Below are positions 9,419-17,850 of a stretch of DNA of 64,000 nt, one piece after another. The notes below the pieces were generated by a model, which saw only the letters and a list, made by a program, of their open reading frames with translations, was not told the DNA's origin and searched no databases. The DNA is from Achromobacter spanius. Lineage in GTDB: Bacteria > Pseudomonadota > Gammaproteobacteria > Burkholderiales > Burkholderiaceae_B. The first letter of the stretch is position 1, and each line of letters begins with the position of its first letter. The stretch spans positions 2,728,001-2,792,000 of the forward strand of contig NZ_CP034689.1 in NCBI RefSeq assembly GCF_003994415.1. Reading direction: 5' to 3'. Made by a program: the position numbers and the translations under genes.

Positions 9419-11362
9419 ATGCTTGTCAATTTGAAAGTCCGCACCTGTATCGTTCTGGTGCTCTTGCTCTTCACGGGCGCCATGTTCCTGTCGAACGGGG
9501 TGGCGTGGATGGGGCTGAACTCCAGCAACGGAAAGCTGGAACAGGTCAATGACGCCTATTCCAATCAGGCGACGCAATTGAATCGCGCCTACATCGCGTT
9601 TCTGCGCGGCCGGCTGCTGTTGGCGAATTCGCTGATGGATATGCAGCAGGGAAAAACCGAGCAGGCCACGTCCCAGGCGCAGCGCGCCGACACCTTGATG
9701 CGGGAAGGCAACGAGCAGCTTGACGCGTTTCGCAAGGTGCCGCGCATGGCGGGTTCGGAAGCACTCGTTGAAAAGCTGGATACTGCATACCGTCAGTTTG
9801 ACGACGTCTACAAGCGTCAGGCGGCCGCATTGGCCAACCTGTCCATCCAGGAATATCTGGACCTGAACGATGCCGGCGGTGCGGCCAACACCGCATTCCG
9901 TGAAGCCGTGTATGGCGTATTGCAGTTCGTGGATACGCGCACCAATGAACTCGTGGCGCAAGCCGAGAGCGACCATCGCATTTCGCGCACGGTGACGATT
10001 GCGTTGTTGGCAATCACCTTGCTGCTGGCGCTGGGCTGCTGGATTTTCATCAACCGCACCGTGCTGCGTCCGCTGCACCAGGCGGGAGACCATTTCGACA
10101 AGATCTCGGGCGGCGACTTCACCGGCCGTATCGACGTGCGCAGCACCAACGAGATTGGCCAGTTGTTTGCGGCCATCAAGCGCATGCAGGAAAGCCTGAC
10201 GCGCACGGTGGCAACGGTGCGCCGTGGTGTGGACGAAATCAATGTGGGTGCGCGCGAGATTTCCGCGGGCAATACGGACCTGTCCAGCCGCACGGAACAG
10301 CAGGCGGCATCCCTTGAGGAAACCGCGGCATCCATGGAAGAGCTGGCGTCCACCGTGAAGCAGAACGCGGACAACGCGCGCCAGGCCAACCAGTTGGCGG
10401 CCAGCGCGTCGGACGTGGCCGAACGCGGCGGTTCGGCGGTGTCGGAAGTGGTCAGCACGATGCAGGGCATTTCGGCCAGCTCGCGCAAGATTTCGGAAAT
10501 CGTGTCGGTCATCGACGGCATTGCGTTCCAGACCAACATCCTGGCGCTGAACGCGGCGGTAGAAGCGGCGCGTGCCGGTGAGCAGGGCAAGGGCTTTGCG
10601 GTGGTGGCGGGCGAAGTGCGCTCGCTGGCGCAGCGCAGCGCGCAGGCCGCCAAGGAAATCAAGGGTTTGATCGAAGACTCGGTCTCCAAGGTGGGCGCGG
10701 GCTCGCAGCAGGTGGAACGCGCTGGCGCGACCATGCAAGAGATCGTGGCCTCGGTGAAGCGCGTGACGGACATCATGGGCGAGATCTCGGCAGCGTCCGA
10801 AGAACAGTCCAGCGGTATTGATCAGGTCAACCGCGCCGTGTCGCAGATGGACGAAGTGACGCAGCAGAACGCGGCGCTGGTGGAAGAAGCGGCCGCTGCG
10901 GCCGGCTCCTTGCAGGAGCAGGCGCAGCGCCTGGCCGAAGCCGTGGCGGTGTTCAAGATCAATGCGGGCGAAGTGATTGAAGTGCCGGCGCAGCAACTCG
11001 CCAGCCAGCAGGCCGCGCCGCGGGTGTCGTCGCGCGTGTCTTCGCATGAGTCGTCCGGACAAGCGACGCCTCGCGCGCAGGCGCCGGCCGCACATCTGCC
11101 GCATTCGGCGCAGGCTGCGACAGCGCCGGCCGAGACGGCGACGCAAGATACGGACGAAGCACCGGCCGCGCCCAAGCCCGCGCCGCGCAAAACGCAGGTG
11201 GCGCGTCCCAAGCCAGCCGCTACGGCGGCCACCGTGGTGCGCCCGCTGCGTCGACCGGCCACGCGCGCGGACAGCGCCGCCACCCGTGCCGATGCGACGC
11301 CGGCCGCTTCGGCGGCCAGCCGCCGGGCCGCGCCCGCGGATGATGATTGGGAGTCCTTCTGA
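9419..11362 (+). CDS. Methyl-accepting chemotaxis protein 1, with CheR-docking tail
   Basis: A transmembrane chemoreceptor that would control CheA-CheW kinase activity. The 647 residues comprise TM1 (about 12-32), a periplasmic helical ligand domain of about 150 residues of the Tar/4HB type, TM2 (about 190-212), a HAMP domain, and the methyl-accepting signalling region (about 255-524) with the hairpin tip EIVSVIDGIAFQTNILALNA. A long Ala/Pro-rich linker (525-640) ends in DDDWESF. Its last five residues match the CheR-binding pentapeptide pattern xWxxF. The ligand is unknown. The signalling segment is almost identical in DNA to those of the next two MCP genes. Confidence 0.95.
   Translation: MLVNLKVRTCIVLVLLLFTGAMFLSNGVAWMGLNSSNGKLEQVNDAYSNQATQLNRAYIAFLRGRLLLANSLMDMQQGKTEQATSQAQRADTLMREGNEQLDAFRKVPRMAGSEALVEKLDTAYRQFDDVYKRQAAALANLSIQEYLDLNDAGGAANTAFREAVYGVLQFVDTRTNELVAQAESDHRISRTVTIALLAITLLLALGCWIFINRTVLRPLHQAGDHFDKISGGDFTGRIDVRSTNEIGQLFAAIKRMQESLTRTVATVRRGVDEINVGAREISAGNTDLSSRTEQQAASLEETAASMEELASTVKQNADNARQANQLAASASDVAERGGSAVSEVVSTMQGISASSRKISEIVSVIDGIAFQTNILALNAAVEAARAGEQGKGFAVVAGEVRSLAQRSAQAAKEIKGLIEDSVSKVGAGSQQVERAGATMQEIVASVKRVTDIMGEISAASEEQSSGIDQVNRAVSQMDEVTQQNAALVEEAAAAAGSLQEQAQRLAEAVAVFKINAGEVIEVPAQQLASQQAAPRVSSRVSSHESSGQATPRAQAPAAHLPHSAQAATAPAETATQDTDEAPAAPKPAPRKTQVARPKPAATAATVVRPLRRPATRADSAATRADATPAASAASRRAAPADDDWESF
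10181..10990 (+). repeat. MCP signalling-domain repeat, copy 1 of 3
   Basis: An 810-bp coding segment starting CGCATGCAGGAAAGCCTGAC recurs with the same length in the next two MCP genes. Most differences are scattered single bases, and third codon positions are largely conserved as well. Positions 10274-10392 are identical, base for base, to 12334-12452 (119 bp). Confidence 0.9.
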
Positions 11363-11472
11363 CGAATCCCGCGTCAGTGTATTGAACAGGCAGTTGCTTA
11401 AAAACAGTACCCCCCCTTTACGGACTGGCGGCCATTGCGTGCCGCCGGGACGACTACCGGAACTATTGAAAA

Positions 11473-13362
11473 ATGTTCAGCAATCTGAAGGTGCGTACGG
11501 GCTTGATGCTCGCTCAGTTGGCAATTGCCCTGGCCGCACTGGTTGCAATTGGTTTGGGCTGGAACAGCATGCGTGCCAGCGCGGTGACGATCAATACGCT
11601 TGACTCGTTGAGCGTGCAACAGAGCAACCTGATCAAGGATGCCTACACGCAGATGCTGCGCGCCACGATCCGCGCCGACATCGCCGCCGCACAGCGCGCG
11701 GCGGGTGACGCCAACGGCGCGGCCGACAATGCGCGCACGGTGCAGCAACTGATCGGCGACGCAAAGAAGAAGATGGATGCCTTCAAGGCCATTCCGAAAA
11801 TGACGGAAACGGGCAAGGAGTCCGAAGGGCAACTGATCTCGTCGTTCAACGGTTTTTCGGATGCGCTGCAGTCGATGATGGCTGCGTTGGACAAGGGCGA
11901 CGCCGCCACCTACCTGACCTTGAAGAACACCAAGGCAGGCGCCGCCAGCGGCGCCTTCTTTAAAGAGCTGACGGGCTTTGCCGACAACATCAGCACCTAC
12001 AGCGAACACGAAGTGCAAGCCGCGCGCGCTCAGGCTTCGTTGATGACCTACGTATACCTGGGCCTGGCCGCGTTGATCGTGGCCGTATCCCTGGGCGCCT
12101 TCCTGTTCATGAACCGCGTCGTGCTGCGTCCCTTGCGCTCGGTCAGCGACAGCTTCGACAAGATCGCGGGCGGCGACCTGACCGTGCGCGTGGAGGCCAC
12201 GTCAACGAACGAAATCGGTCACCTGATGGCCGCTGTGAAACGCATGCAGGAAAGCCTGACGCGCACGGTGGCCACGGTGCGCCGTGGTGTGGACGAGATC
12301 AATGTGGGCGCGCGCGAGATCTCGGCGGGCAACACGGACCTGTCCAGCCGCACGGAACAGCAGGCGGCATCCCTTGAGGAAACCGCGGCATCCATGGAAG
12401 AGCTGGCGTCCACCGTGAAGCAGAACGCGGACAACGCGCGCCAGGCCAACCAATTGGCGGCCAGTGCGTCGGACGTGGCCGAACGCGGCGGTTCGGCGGT
12501 GTCGGAAGTGGTCAACACCATGCACGATATTTCGGCCAGCTCGCGCAAGATTTCAGAAATCGTGTCGGTCATTGACGGCATTGCGTTCCAGACCAACATC
12601 CTGGCGCTGAACGCGGCGGTTGAAGCGGCGCGTGCCGGTGAGCAGGGCAAGGGTTTCGCGGTGGTGGCGGGCGAAGTGCGCTCGCTGGCGCAGCGCAGCG
12701 CGCAGGCCGCCAAGGAAATCAAGGGTTTGATCGAAGACTCGGTCTCCAAGGTGGGCGCGGGTTCGCAGCAGGTGGAACGCGCCGGCGCGACCATGCAAGA
12801 GATCGTGGCCTCGGTGAAGCGCGTGACGGACATCATGGGTGAGATCTCGGCGGCGTCGGACGAGCAGTCCAGCGGTATCGACCAGGTCAACCGCGCCGTG
12901 TCGCAGATGGACGAAGTGACGCAGCAGAATGCGGCGCTGGTGGAAGAAGCCGCCGCCGCCGCGGGTTCCTTGCAAGAGCAGGCGGAACGCCTGGTGCAAG
13001 CCGTGGCCGTGTTCAAGATCAATGCGGGCGAAGTCATCGAAGTGCCGGCGCGCCAGTTGGCGCAGCCAGCCCAGCCGCCGCGCGCGCCGAGGGTTGCCGC
13101 ACCGGCCCCGGCCCCGGCCCCGGCCCCGGCTCCGGTCGATGCGCCCGCTGAAGCGACCGCCAGGCCCGCGCCTGCCGCCCGTCTGACGCACGCGCCACGC
13201 GCCAAGCCGGCTGCTGCTGCCGCTGCTGCCGAGGGCGCATCGGCCGCGCGGCCGTTGCGCCGTCCGGCTCCGCGTCCGGCAGCGCCTGCGGGCGAAGCCA
13301 AGCCGGCGCCCGCGGCAAGCCGCCGACAAGCGCCGTCCGACGACGATTGGGAATCTTTTTGA
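11473..13362 (+). CDS. Methyl-accepting chemotaxis protein 2, with CheR-docking tail
   Basis: A second membrane chemoreceptor of 629 residues with the same plan as its neighbour: TM1 (about 10-30), a helical periplasmic sensor that differs in sequence, TM2 (about 190-212), HAMP, signalling region (about 257-526), and an Ala/Pro-rich tail ending DDDWESF. The tail contains an (Ala-Pro) run encoded by a CCCCGG repeat around 13102-13132, a likely site of length variation. It begins 110 bp after MCP1. No FliA-type promoter was recognised in that gap, so co-transcription with MCP1 is possible. Ligand unknown. Confidence 0.95.
   Translation: MFSNLKVRTGLMLAQLAIALAALVAIGLGWNSMRASAVTINTLDSLSVQQSNLIKDAYTQMLRATIRADIAAAQRAAGDANGAADNARTVQQLIGDAKKKMDAFKAIPKMTETGKESEGQLISSFNGFSDALQSMMAALDKGDAATYLTLKNTKAGAASGAFFKELTGFADNISTYSEHEVQAARAQASLMTYVYLGLAALIVAVSLGAFLFMNRVVLRPLRSVSDSFDKIAGGDLTVRVEATSTNEIGHLMAAVKRMQESLTRTVATVRRGVDEINVGAREISAGNTDLSSRTEQQAASLEETAASMEELASTVKQNADNARQANQLAASASDVAERGGSAVSEVVNTMHDISASSRKISEIVSVIDGIAFQTNILALNAAVEAARAGEQGKGFAVVAGEVRSLAQRSAQAAKEIKGLIEDSVSKVGAGSQQVERAGATMQEIVASVKRVTDIMGEISAASDEQSSGIDQVNRAVSQMDEVTQQNAALVEEAAAAAGSLQEQAERLVQAVAVFKINAGEVIEVPARQLAQPAQPPRAPRVAAPAPAPAPAPAPVDAPAEATARPAPAARLTHAPRAKPAAAAAAAEGASAARPLRRPAPRPAAPAGEAKPAPAASRRQAPSDDDWESF
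12241..13050 (+). repeat. MCP signalling-domain repeat, copy 2 of 3
   Basis: Second copy of the 810-bp segment, nearly identical to copies 1 and 3 and in the same orientation. It contains the 119-bp exact match to copy 1 at 12334-12452. It is a direct repeat in which recombination could delete or fuse receptor genes. Confidence 0.9.
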
Positions 13363-13391
13363 TGCCAGCACCGCTGGCGCATAGGTAGGGT

Positions 13392-13862
13392 ATGCGAGGC
13401 TATAGACATCTTCTGGCGGCTGCCGCCATCGCGTTGCTGCTTGGCGGCTGCGCGGCCACGGGCCACAACTTTGATCCGGGCAAACTGGGCACGCTGACCC
13501 CTGGCCAGACGACGCTGGAAGAAGCCTCGCGGGCGCTCACCGCGCCGCCCGACAAGTTTTACCGACAGAGCGACGGCACATTGCTGGCCCTCTGGTCGCA
13601 CAAAATCACGTTTGTCACCGACGGGCTCTACAGCCGCAAGGAAGCGCTCTTGCAGTTCGGCCCGGACGGCCGCCTGATGCGGCTGGTCGACAGCACCAAT
13701 ATTCTGCTGGAACCTTGGGAACGCCAGAAATTGCTGGGTCCCGCGCCGATGCCTGACGCGCGTCAGGATTGGCCGCCGCCCTTGGCGGAGCCCGAGGTGC
13801 AAACCATCTACATACCCGGTCCGGGAGAACCGACCGGGTTGGCTCCACAGGGCAAGCAGTAG
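13392..13862 (+). CDS. Small outer-membrane lipoprotein, SmpA/OmlA-like
   Basis: A 156-residue protein with a clear lipoprotein signal: a basic start, a hydrophobic run, and the lipobox LLGGC with Cys20. The mature part has LGTLTPGQTTLEEASRAL followed by short beta-rich segments (LLALWSHKITFV, EALLQFGPDGRLMRL). This resembles the small SmpA/OmlA (BamE-like) fold, in which a TPGxT motif starts the domain. A role is not evident. It lies 29 bp after MCP2 and 137 bp before MCP3, so it may be co-transcribed with the receptor. The family assignment is tentative. Confidence 0.75.
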   Translation: MRGYRHLLAAAAIALLLGGCAATGHNFDPGKLGTLTPGQTTLEEASRALTAPPDKFYRQSDGTLLALWSHKITFVTDGLYSRKEALLQFGPDGRLMRLVDSTNILLEPWERQKLLGPAPMPDARQDWPPPLAEPEVQTIYIPGPGEPTGLAPQGKQ

Positions 13863-13882
13863 GCCTGGTAGTCCGGCAGAGA

Positions 13883-13906
13883 ACGTTGCGGCGCGCGCCG
13901 CAATGT
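13883..13906. other. GC-rich palindrome after the lipoprotein gene
   Basis: TTGCGGCGCGCGCCGCAA (13886-13903) is a perfect 18-bp palindrome, extended to 24 bp with one G-T pair. It could fold as a hairpin at the end of the lipoprotein transcript. It has no T tract, so it may be a weak terminator or an mRNA-stabilising structure. Confidence 0.4.
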
Positions 13907-13999
13907 ACGTCGCCTTGAATGTACCCGCCATGTAACAGGGCGTGTCGGCAAGGTGGTTTTTCATTTGGTCAGAGCAGTTCCTGAGGGATGGGGAAAAAT

Positions 14000-15727
14000 A
14001 TGGAAGCGAGTCTCGAATCCGGCGCAAAGGCCGGCAAAGGCAGGAAAAAGGCCGCGCGCGCGCCCAAGGTAAAACGCAAGCTGCGGCTGCGTGACGCCCG
14101 CGTCGGTACGATGCTGCTGTGGGTGATGGCGTTTTTCGCGATCCTGATCGCGGCGGTGGGCGGCTTGGCTGCATTCTTCTTGCAGCACAATTACGAGTCC
14201 ATCCGCGAAGTGAACGCGCTGACCGAGCGTGCCAAGCAGGTCGAGACGATCAACACCGACATGCTGCGCGCCCGCGTGAGCCTGATGGTGGCGGCGCGCC
14301 ACCTGCAGGAATCCGGCTGGGGCAGCGGCGAGAACTCGGCCCGCGACGCGGCCGCGGCATTGAAGGCCGCCACCGACCTGTTGACAGGCGTGCGCAGCCG
14401 CTTCTCGGACTTCCAGAAGAACATGCTTCAGGACGACACCGGCCGCCAACTGTCGATGAACCTGGTGCGCCGTTATCGCTCCTACATCGACGACGGTGTG
14501 GACACGATGGTGGAAGCCCTGCGCAGCGAAGACTATTCGACGTTCTACATGGTGAACAACGAATACGGTACGCCCCGCAGCGCGGCCTTCATCGAGGCGA
14601 TCAGCGACTTCAGCAAGTACATTGGCGGCCAGCAGCAAGCCACCATTGATCAAGCCGAAGCCAACTTCAATCGCGCCATGGTGGCCGTGGCCGTTGCAGT
14701 GGGCCTGGCCCTGGTGTTGATGGTTTTCTGCCGCATCCTGTTCGGCCGCCTGGTCGTGCGCCCGCTGGTGGAAGCCGGCCAGCACTTCGACAAGATCGCC
14801 GCCGGCGACCTGACGAGCCGCGTGGAAGTGAAGTCGCATAACGAAATCGGCCAACTGATGGCCGCTGTGAAACGCATGCAGGAAAGCCTGACGCGCACGG
14901 TGACGACGGTGCGCCGCGGTGTGGACGAGATCACCGTGGGTTCGCGTGAAATCGCGGCCGGCAACACGGATCTGTCCAGCCGCACGGAAGAGCAGGCGGC
15001 GTCCCTTGAGGAAACCGCGGCATCCATGGAAGAACTGGCGTCCACCGTGAAGCAGAATGCGGACAACGCGCGCCAGGCCAACCAGTTGGCGGCCAGCGCG
15101 TCGGACGTGGCCGAACGCGGCGGCTCGGCGGTGTCGGAGGTGGTCAGCACGATGCAGGGCATTTCGGCCAGCTCGCGCAAGATTTCGGAAATCGTGTCGG
15201 TCATCGACGGCATTGCGTTCCAGACCAACATCCTGGCGCTGAACGCGGCGGTTGAAGCGGCGCGTGCCGGTGAGCAGGGCAAGGGTTTCGCGGTGGTGGC
15301 GGGCGAAGTGCGCTCGCTGGCACAGCGCAGCGCGCAGGCCGCCAAGGAAATCAAGGGCTTGATCGAAGACTCGGTGACCAAGGTGGGCGCGGGCTCGCAG
15401 CAGGTGGAACGCGCTGGCGCGACCATGCAAGAGATCGTGGCCTCGGTGAAGCGCGTGACGGACATCATGGGCGAGATCTCGGCGGCGTCCGAAGAACAGT
15501 CCAGCGGTATCGACCAGGTCAACCGCGCCGTGTCGCAGATGGACGAAGTGACGCAGCAGAACGCGGCGCTGGTGGAAGAAGCGGCGGCGGCGGCGGGTTC
15601 GTTGCAGGATCAAGCCCACCGCCTGGCCGAAGCCGTGGCGGTGTTCAAGATCAACGCCGGCGAAGTGATCGAGGTGCCCGCGCATCAGTTGAGCGGCTAC
15701 GCGTCGCCGACGCTGACGCAAGGTTGA
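14000..15727 (+). CDS. Methyl-accepting chemotaxis protein 3, without CheR-docking tail
   Basis: A third chemoreceptor, with an N-terminus unlike the other two: a Lys/Arg-rich cytoplasmic lead (about 30 residues), TM1 (about 35-57), a helical periplasmic region, TM2 (about 224-248), HAMP, and the shared signalling region (about 292-561). It ends soon after, in SPTLTQG, with no Ala/Pro linker and no xWxxF pentapeptide. I prefer the ATG at 14000 (GGGG six bases upstream) over the in-frame ATG at 13988, whose purine tract directly abuts it. Ligand unknown. Confidence 0.94.
   Translation: MEASLESGAKAGKGRKKAARAPKVKRKLRLRDARVGTMLLWVMAFFAILIAAVGGLAAFFLQHNYESIREVNALTERAKQVETINTDMLRARVSLMVAARHLQESGWGSGENSARDAAAALKAATDLLTGVRSRFSDFQKNMLQDDTGRQLSMNLVRRYRSYIDDGVDTMVEALRSEDYSTFYMVNNEYGTPRSAAFIEAISDFSKYIGGQQQATIDQAEANFNRAMVAVAVAVGLALVLMVFCRILFGRLVVRPLVEAGQHFDKIAAGDLTSRVEVKSHNEIGQLMAAVKRMQESLTRTVTTVRRGVDEITVGSREIAAGNTDLSSRTEEQAASLEETAASMEELASTVKQNADNARQANQLAASASDVAERGGSAVSEVVSTMQGISASSRKISEIVSVIDGIAFQTNILALNAAVEAARAGEQGKGFAVVAGEVRSLAQRSAQAAKEIKGLIEDSVTKVGAGSQQVERAGATMQEIVASVKRVTDIMGEISAASEEQSSGIDQVNRAVSQMDEVTQQNAALVEEAAAAAGSLQDQAHRLAEAVAVFKINAGEVIEVPAHQLSGYASPTLTQG
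14873..15682 (+). repeat. MCP signalling-domain repeat, copy 3 of 3
   Basis: Third 810-bp copy of the near-identical signalling segment. It is slightly more diverged than copies 1 and 2 at its start (VTTVRRGVDEITVGSREIA at the protein level) but again near-identical through the hairpin tip. Confidence 0.88.
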
Positions 15728-15783
15728 TCGGTAGGTAGGCCGCCTGGGAAAACCGTGCGACGCCGTCGATGTAATCGACGGCT

Positions 15784-15965
15784 CGTAGGATGGGTGAAGC
15801 GCGTCCGGGCGTCGACCAGAACAAGGCTGCCGATCGCGCGTAACCCATCAGACGGCGCCACGGTTCTTAACCGGACCCGCCACAACGCAACGCTCGTCTG
15901 ATGGGTTACGCGCGTTTGGTGTTTGTTTGCGCGGGGCGGACGGTGCGCGCTTCACCCATCCTACG
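15784..15965. repeat. Paired REP-like palindromic element
   Basis: Two 71-bp units lie in inverted orientation: 15784-15854 and 15895-15965. The outer 20-mers (15784-15803 and 15946-15965) are perfect reverse complements, as are the inner 20-mers (15835-15854 and 15895-15914). Within a unit the two ends also pair imperfectly around a GATGGGT core. The 31-bp unit centres are unrelated to each other. This arrangement is like REP/BIME repeats mobilised by RAYT transposases. No transposase is present, so it is a non-coding interspersed repeat between MCP3 and the Aer gene. Confidence 0.85.
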
Positions 15966-15969
15966 CACG

Positions 15970-15996
15970 TTAAGTTTTTATTAAAAATACCGTTAA
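15970..15996 (+). promoter_or_regulatory. Candidate sigma-28 (FliA) promoter of the Aer-like gene
   Basis: TTAAGTTT (15970-15977; 7/8 to TAAAGTTT), 11 bp, then ACCGTTAA (15989-15996; 6/8 to GCCGATAA). It begins four bases after the REP-like element in the AT-rich part of the gap and points to the PAS-MCP gene, whose start is 171 bp downstream. Chemoreceptor genes are classic FliA targets. The long leader is unusual. Confidence 0.65.
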
Positions 15997-16167
15997 TAAC
16001 AATAACGCCTGAAAGAGGGCGGTGAACTGAGTTTGATGGCTGGGGTTGCGCGTGAGGGCGTCCCGGCCAGACAAACCAGGCGGGGGTCAGGTCGATGCGG
16101 GGCGCCACGTCCCGGTTTGCTCGCTGCTATTCATTCGCTGCTCTATTGATGTCACTGGAGACTAGCT

Positions 16168-17763
16168 GTGCGCGTGAACTTACCCATCAATGATGTGGAA
16201 ACCAAGCTGCGCGAAGATCAATACCTGATCTCGCGAACCGACACCAAAGGCCGTATTGTTTACGCGAACCCGGCGTTCGTTGAAGTCAGCGGCTTTACCC
16301 GCGAAGAACTCATCGGCAAGCCGCACAACATCGTGCGCCATCCCGATATGCCGTCCGAAGCCTACGAAGACTTGTGGGAAACCTTGGAAGCCGGCGAATC
16401 GTGGCTGGGGCTGGTCAAGAATCGTCGCAAGGACGGTGGCTATTACTGGGTGCTGGCCAACGCCACGCCCATCGTCGAGAACGACGAAGTCGTCGCGTAT
16501 TCGTCGGTGCGGGTGCGGCCTTCGGATGAACAGATCGAGATGGCCGAAGAACTCTATGCGCGCATCCGCGAAGGGTCGGCGCGCGGTATCCGCATCAAGC
16601 GCGGGCGACCGGTGCGCGCTGGCTGGCGCCGTGGCCTGGACGTGGTGGCGTTTCCGTTCAAGCGCAGCGTGCGCAGCCGGATGTTCCGCCACGCCCTGGT
16701 GTCCGCCGGCATCGTCGCGGGCGCGGGCGCCTATGGCCTGCACGCCAATTGGGACAGCCTGGGCGCCTGGGGCGCAACCCTGGGGTGCGGCGCCATCGCG
16801 CTGGGCGTGATCGCCATATTCGGCATGGGCTGGAGCTTGTCGCGGTCCCTGCTGGACCCGATGTCTGACGCGGCCAACATGGCGCGCCAGGTCGCCGCCG
16901 GCAACCTCACCACGCAGATCATCGCGGATTCGGATGACGAAGTGGGTAGCTTGAAGTTCTCGCTGGAAGTCATGCGCAAGAGCCTCATCGGCATTGCTCA
17001 GGACGTCTATCGCGGGATCGAAGGCACGACCCACGCGGCCGTGCACATCGCGCGCGGCAACCAGGAACTGGCCGGCCGCACGGAAGGGCAGGCCTCGTCC
17101 TTGCAGCAAACCGCCGCCAGCATGGCGCAGCTGACTTCCACCGTGCGCCAGAACGCCGACAACGCCCGCCAGGCCAACCAGTTGGCGGCCAGCAGCATGG
17201 ATGTGGCGCGGCGCGGTGGCGTGGCCGTGGGGCAGGTGGTCGACACCATGCACGGCATTTCGGCCAGCTCGCGCAAGATCGCCGACATCGTCAGCATCAT
17301 TGAAGGCATCGCATTCCAGACCAACATCCTGGCGCTCAACGCCGCGGTGGAAGCGGCCCGGGCCGGCGAAACCGGCAAGGGCTTCGCCGTGGTGGCGGGC
17401 GAAGTGCGCAGCCTGGCGCAGAAAAGCGCGCAGGCGGCCAAGGAGATCAAGGGCTTGATCGAAGACTCCGTGGACCGCGTGTCGGAAGGCTCGGCGCAGG
17501 CCGAACAAGCGGGCGCAACGATGGAAGAAATCGTGGCGGCCGTGCATCGGGTCACCGACATCATCGGGGAAATCTCGCAGGCGTCCCAAGAGCAGTCCAG
17601 CGGTATCGAGCAAGTGGATACGGCCGTGTCGCAGATGGACGTGATGACGGTGCAGAACACGGCGCTGGTACAGGAACTGGGCGGCGCGGTGATGCAGTTG
17701 GGCACCCAATCCGGCGCGTTGCGCGAGACGATCCGGGTATTCCGGCTTACCGGTCAACCCTGA
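16168..17763 (+). CDS. Aer-like PAS-domain chemoreceptor (aerotaxis/energy sensor)
   Basis: A 531-residue receptor with an N-terminal cytoplasmic PAS domain (about 18-125) instead of a periplasmic sensor. It has the Aer-type core ANPAFVEVSGFTREELIGKP and RHPDMPSEAYEDLW, residues around the FAD pocket in E. coli Aer. A hydrophobic anchor (about 172-220), HAMP (about 220-275) and a signalling region with GIAFQTNILALNAAVEAARA follow. It lacks the Ala/Pro tail and CheR pentapeptide. The start is GTG with GGAG eight bases upstream. FAD-based redox sensing is inferred from the family. Confidence 0.93.
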   Translation: MRVNLPINDVETKLREDQYLISRTDTKGRIVYANPAFVEVSGFTREELIGKPHNIVRHPDMPSEAYEDLWETLEAGESWLGLVKNRRKDGGYYWVLANATPIVENDEVVAYSSVRVRPSDEQIEMAEELYARIREGSARGIRIKRGRPVRAGWRRGLDVVAFPFKRSVRSRMFRHALVSAGIVAGAGAYGLHANWDSLGAWGATLGCGAIALGVIAIFGMGWSLSRSLLDPMSDAANMARQVAAGNLTTQIIADSDDEVGSLKFSLEVMRKSLIGIAQDVYRGIEGTTHAAVHIARGNQELAGRTEGQASSLQQTAASMAQLTSTVRQNADNARQANQLAASSMDVARRGGVAVGQVVDTMHGISASSRKIADIVSIIEGIAFQTNILALNAAVEAARAGETGKGFAVVAGEVRSLAQKSAQAAKEIKGLIEDSVDRVSEGSAQAEQAGATMEEIVAAVHRVTDIIGEISQASQEQSSGIEQVDTAVSQMDVMTVQNTALVQELGGAVMQLGTQSGALRETIRVFRLTGQP

Positions 17764-17809
17764 GTAATTTCGTAAGCGTCCTATAGACGCGGAACCTCTC
17801 GGCTGCCCA

Positions 17810-17850
17810 CACTGGCCCCTCCCATTCGATCCGTCGGGGAGGGGCCAGTG
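17810..17850 (+). promoter_or_regulatory. Perfect hairpin enclosing the vgrG ribosome-binding site and start codon
   Basis: Positions 17810-17823 are the exact reverse complement of 17837-17850, giving a 14-bp stem with a 13-nt loop. The 3' arm holds the purine-rich Shine-Dalgarno GGGAGGGG and ends exactly on the GTG start of vgrG. In the mRNA this would hide the start site. It could be an RNA switch, or it could block translation of read-through transcripts from the Aer gene. There is no T tract, so a terminator is unlikely. Confidence 0.75.

Noticed and set aside
13102..13132. CCCCGG tandem run as a CRISPR-like or structured repeat
   Set aside because: It is a short in-frame repeat that encodes an Ala-Pro linker in MCP2, with no spacers.
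17810..17850. The vgrG hairpin as a terminator of the Aer gene
   Set aside because: There is no T tract after the stem, and the 3' arm coincides with a ribosome-binding site and start codon.
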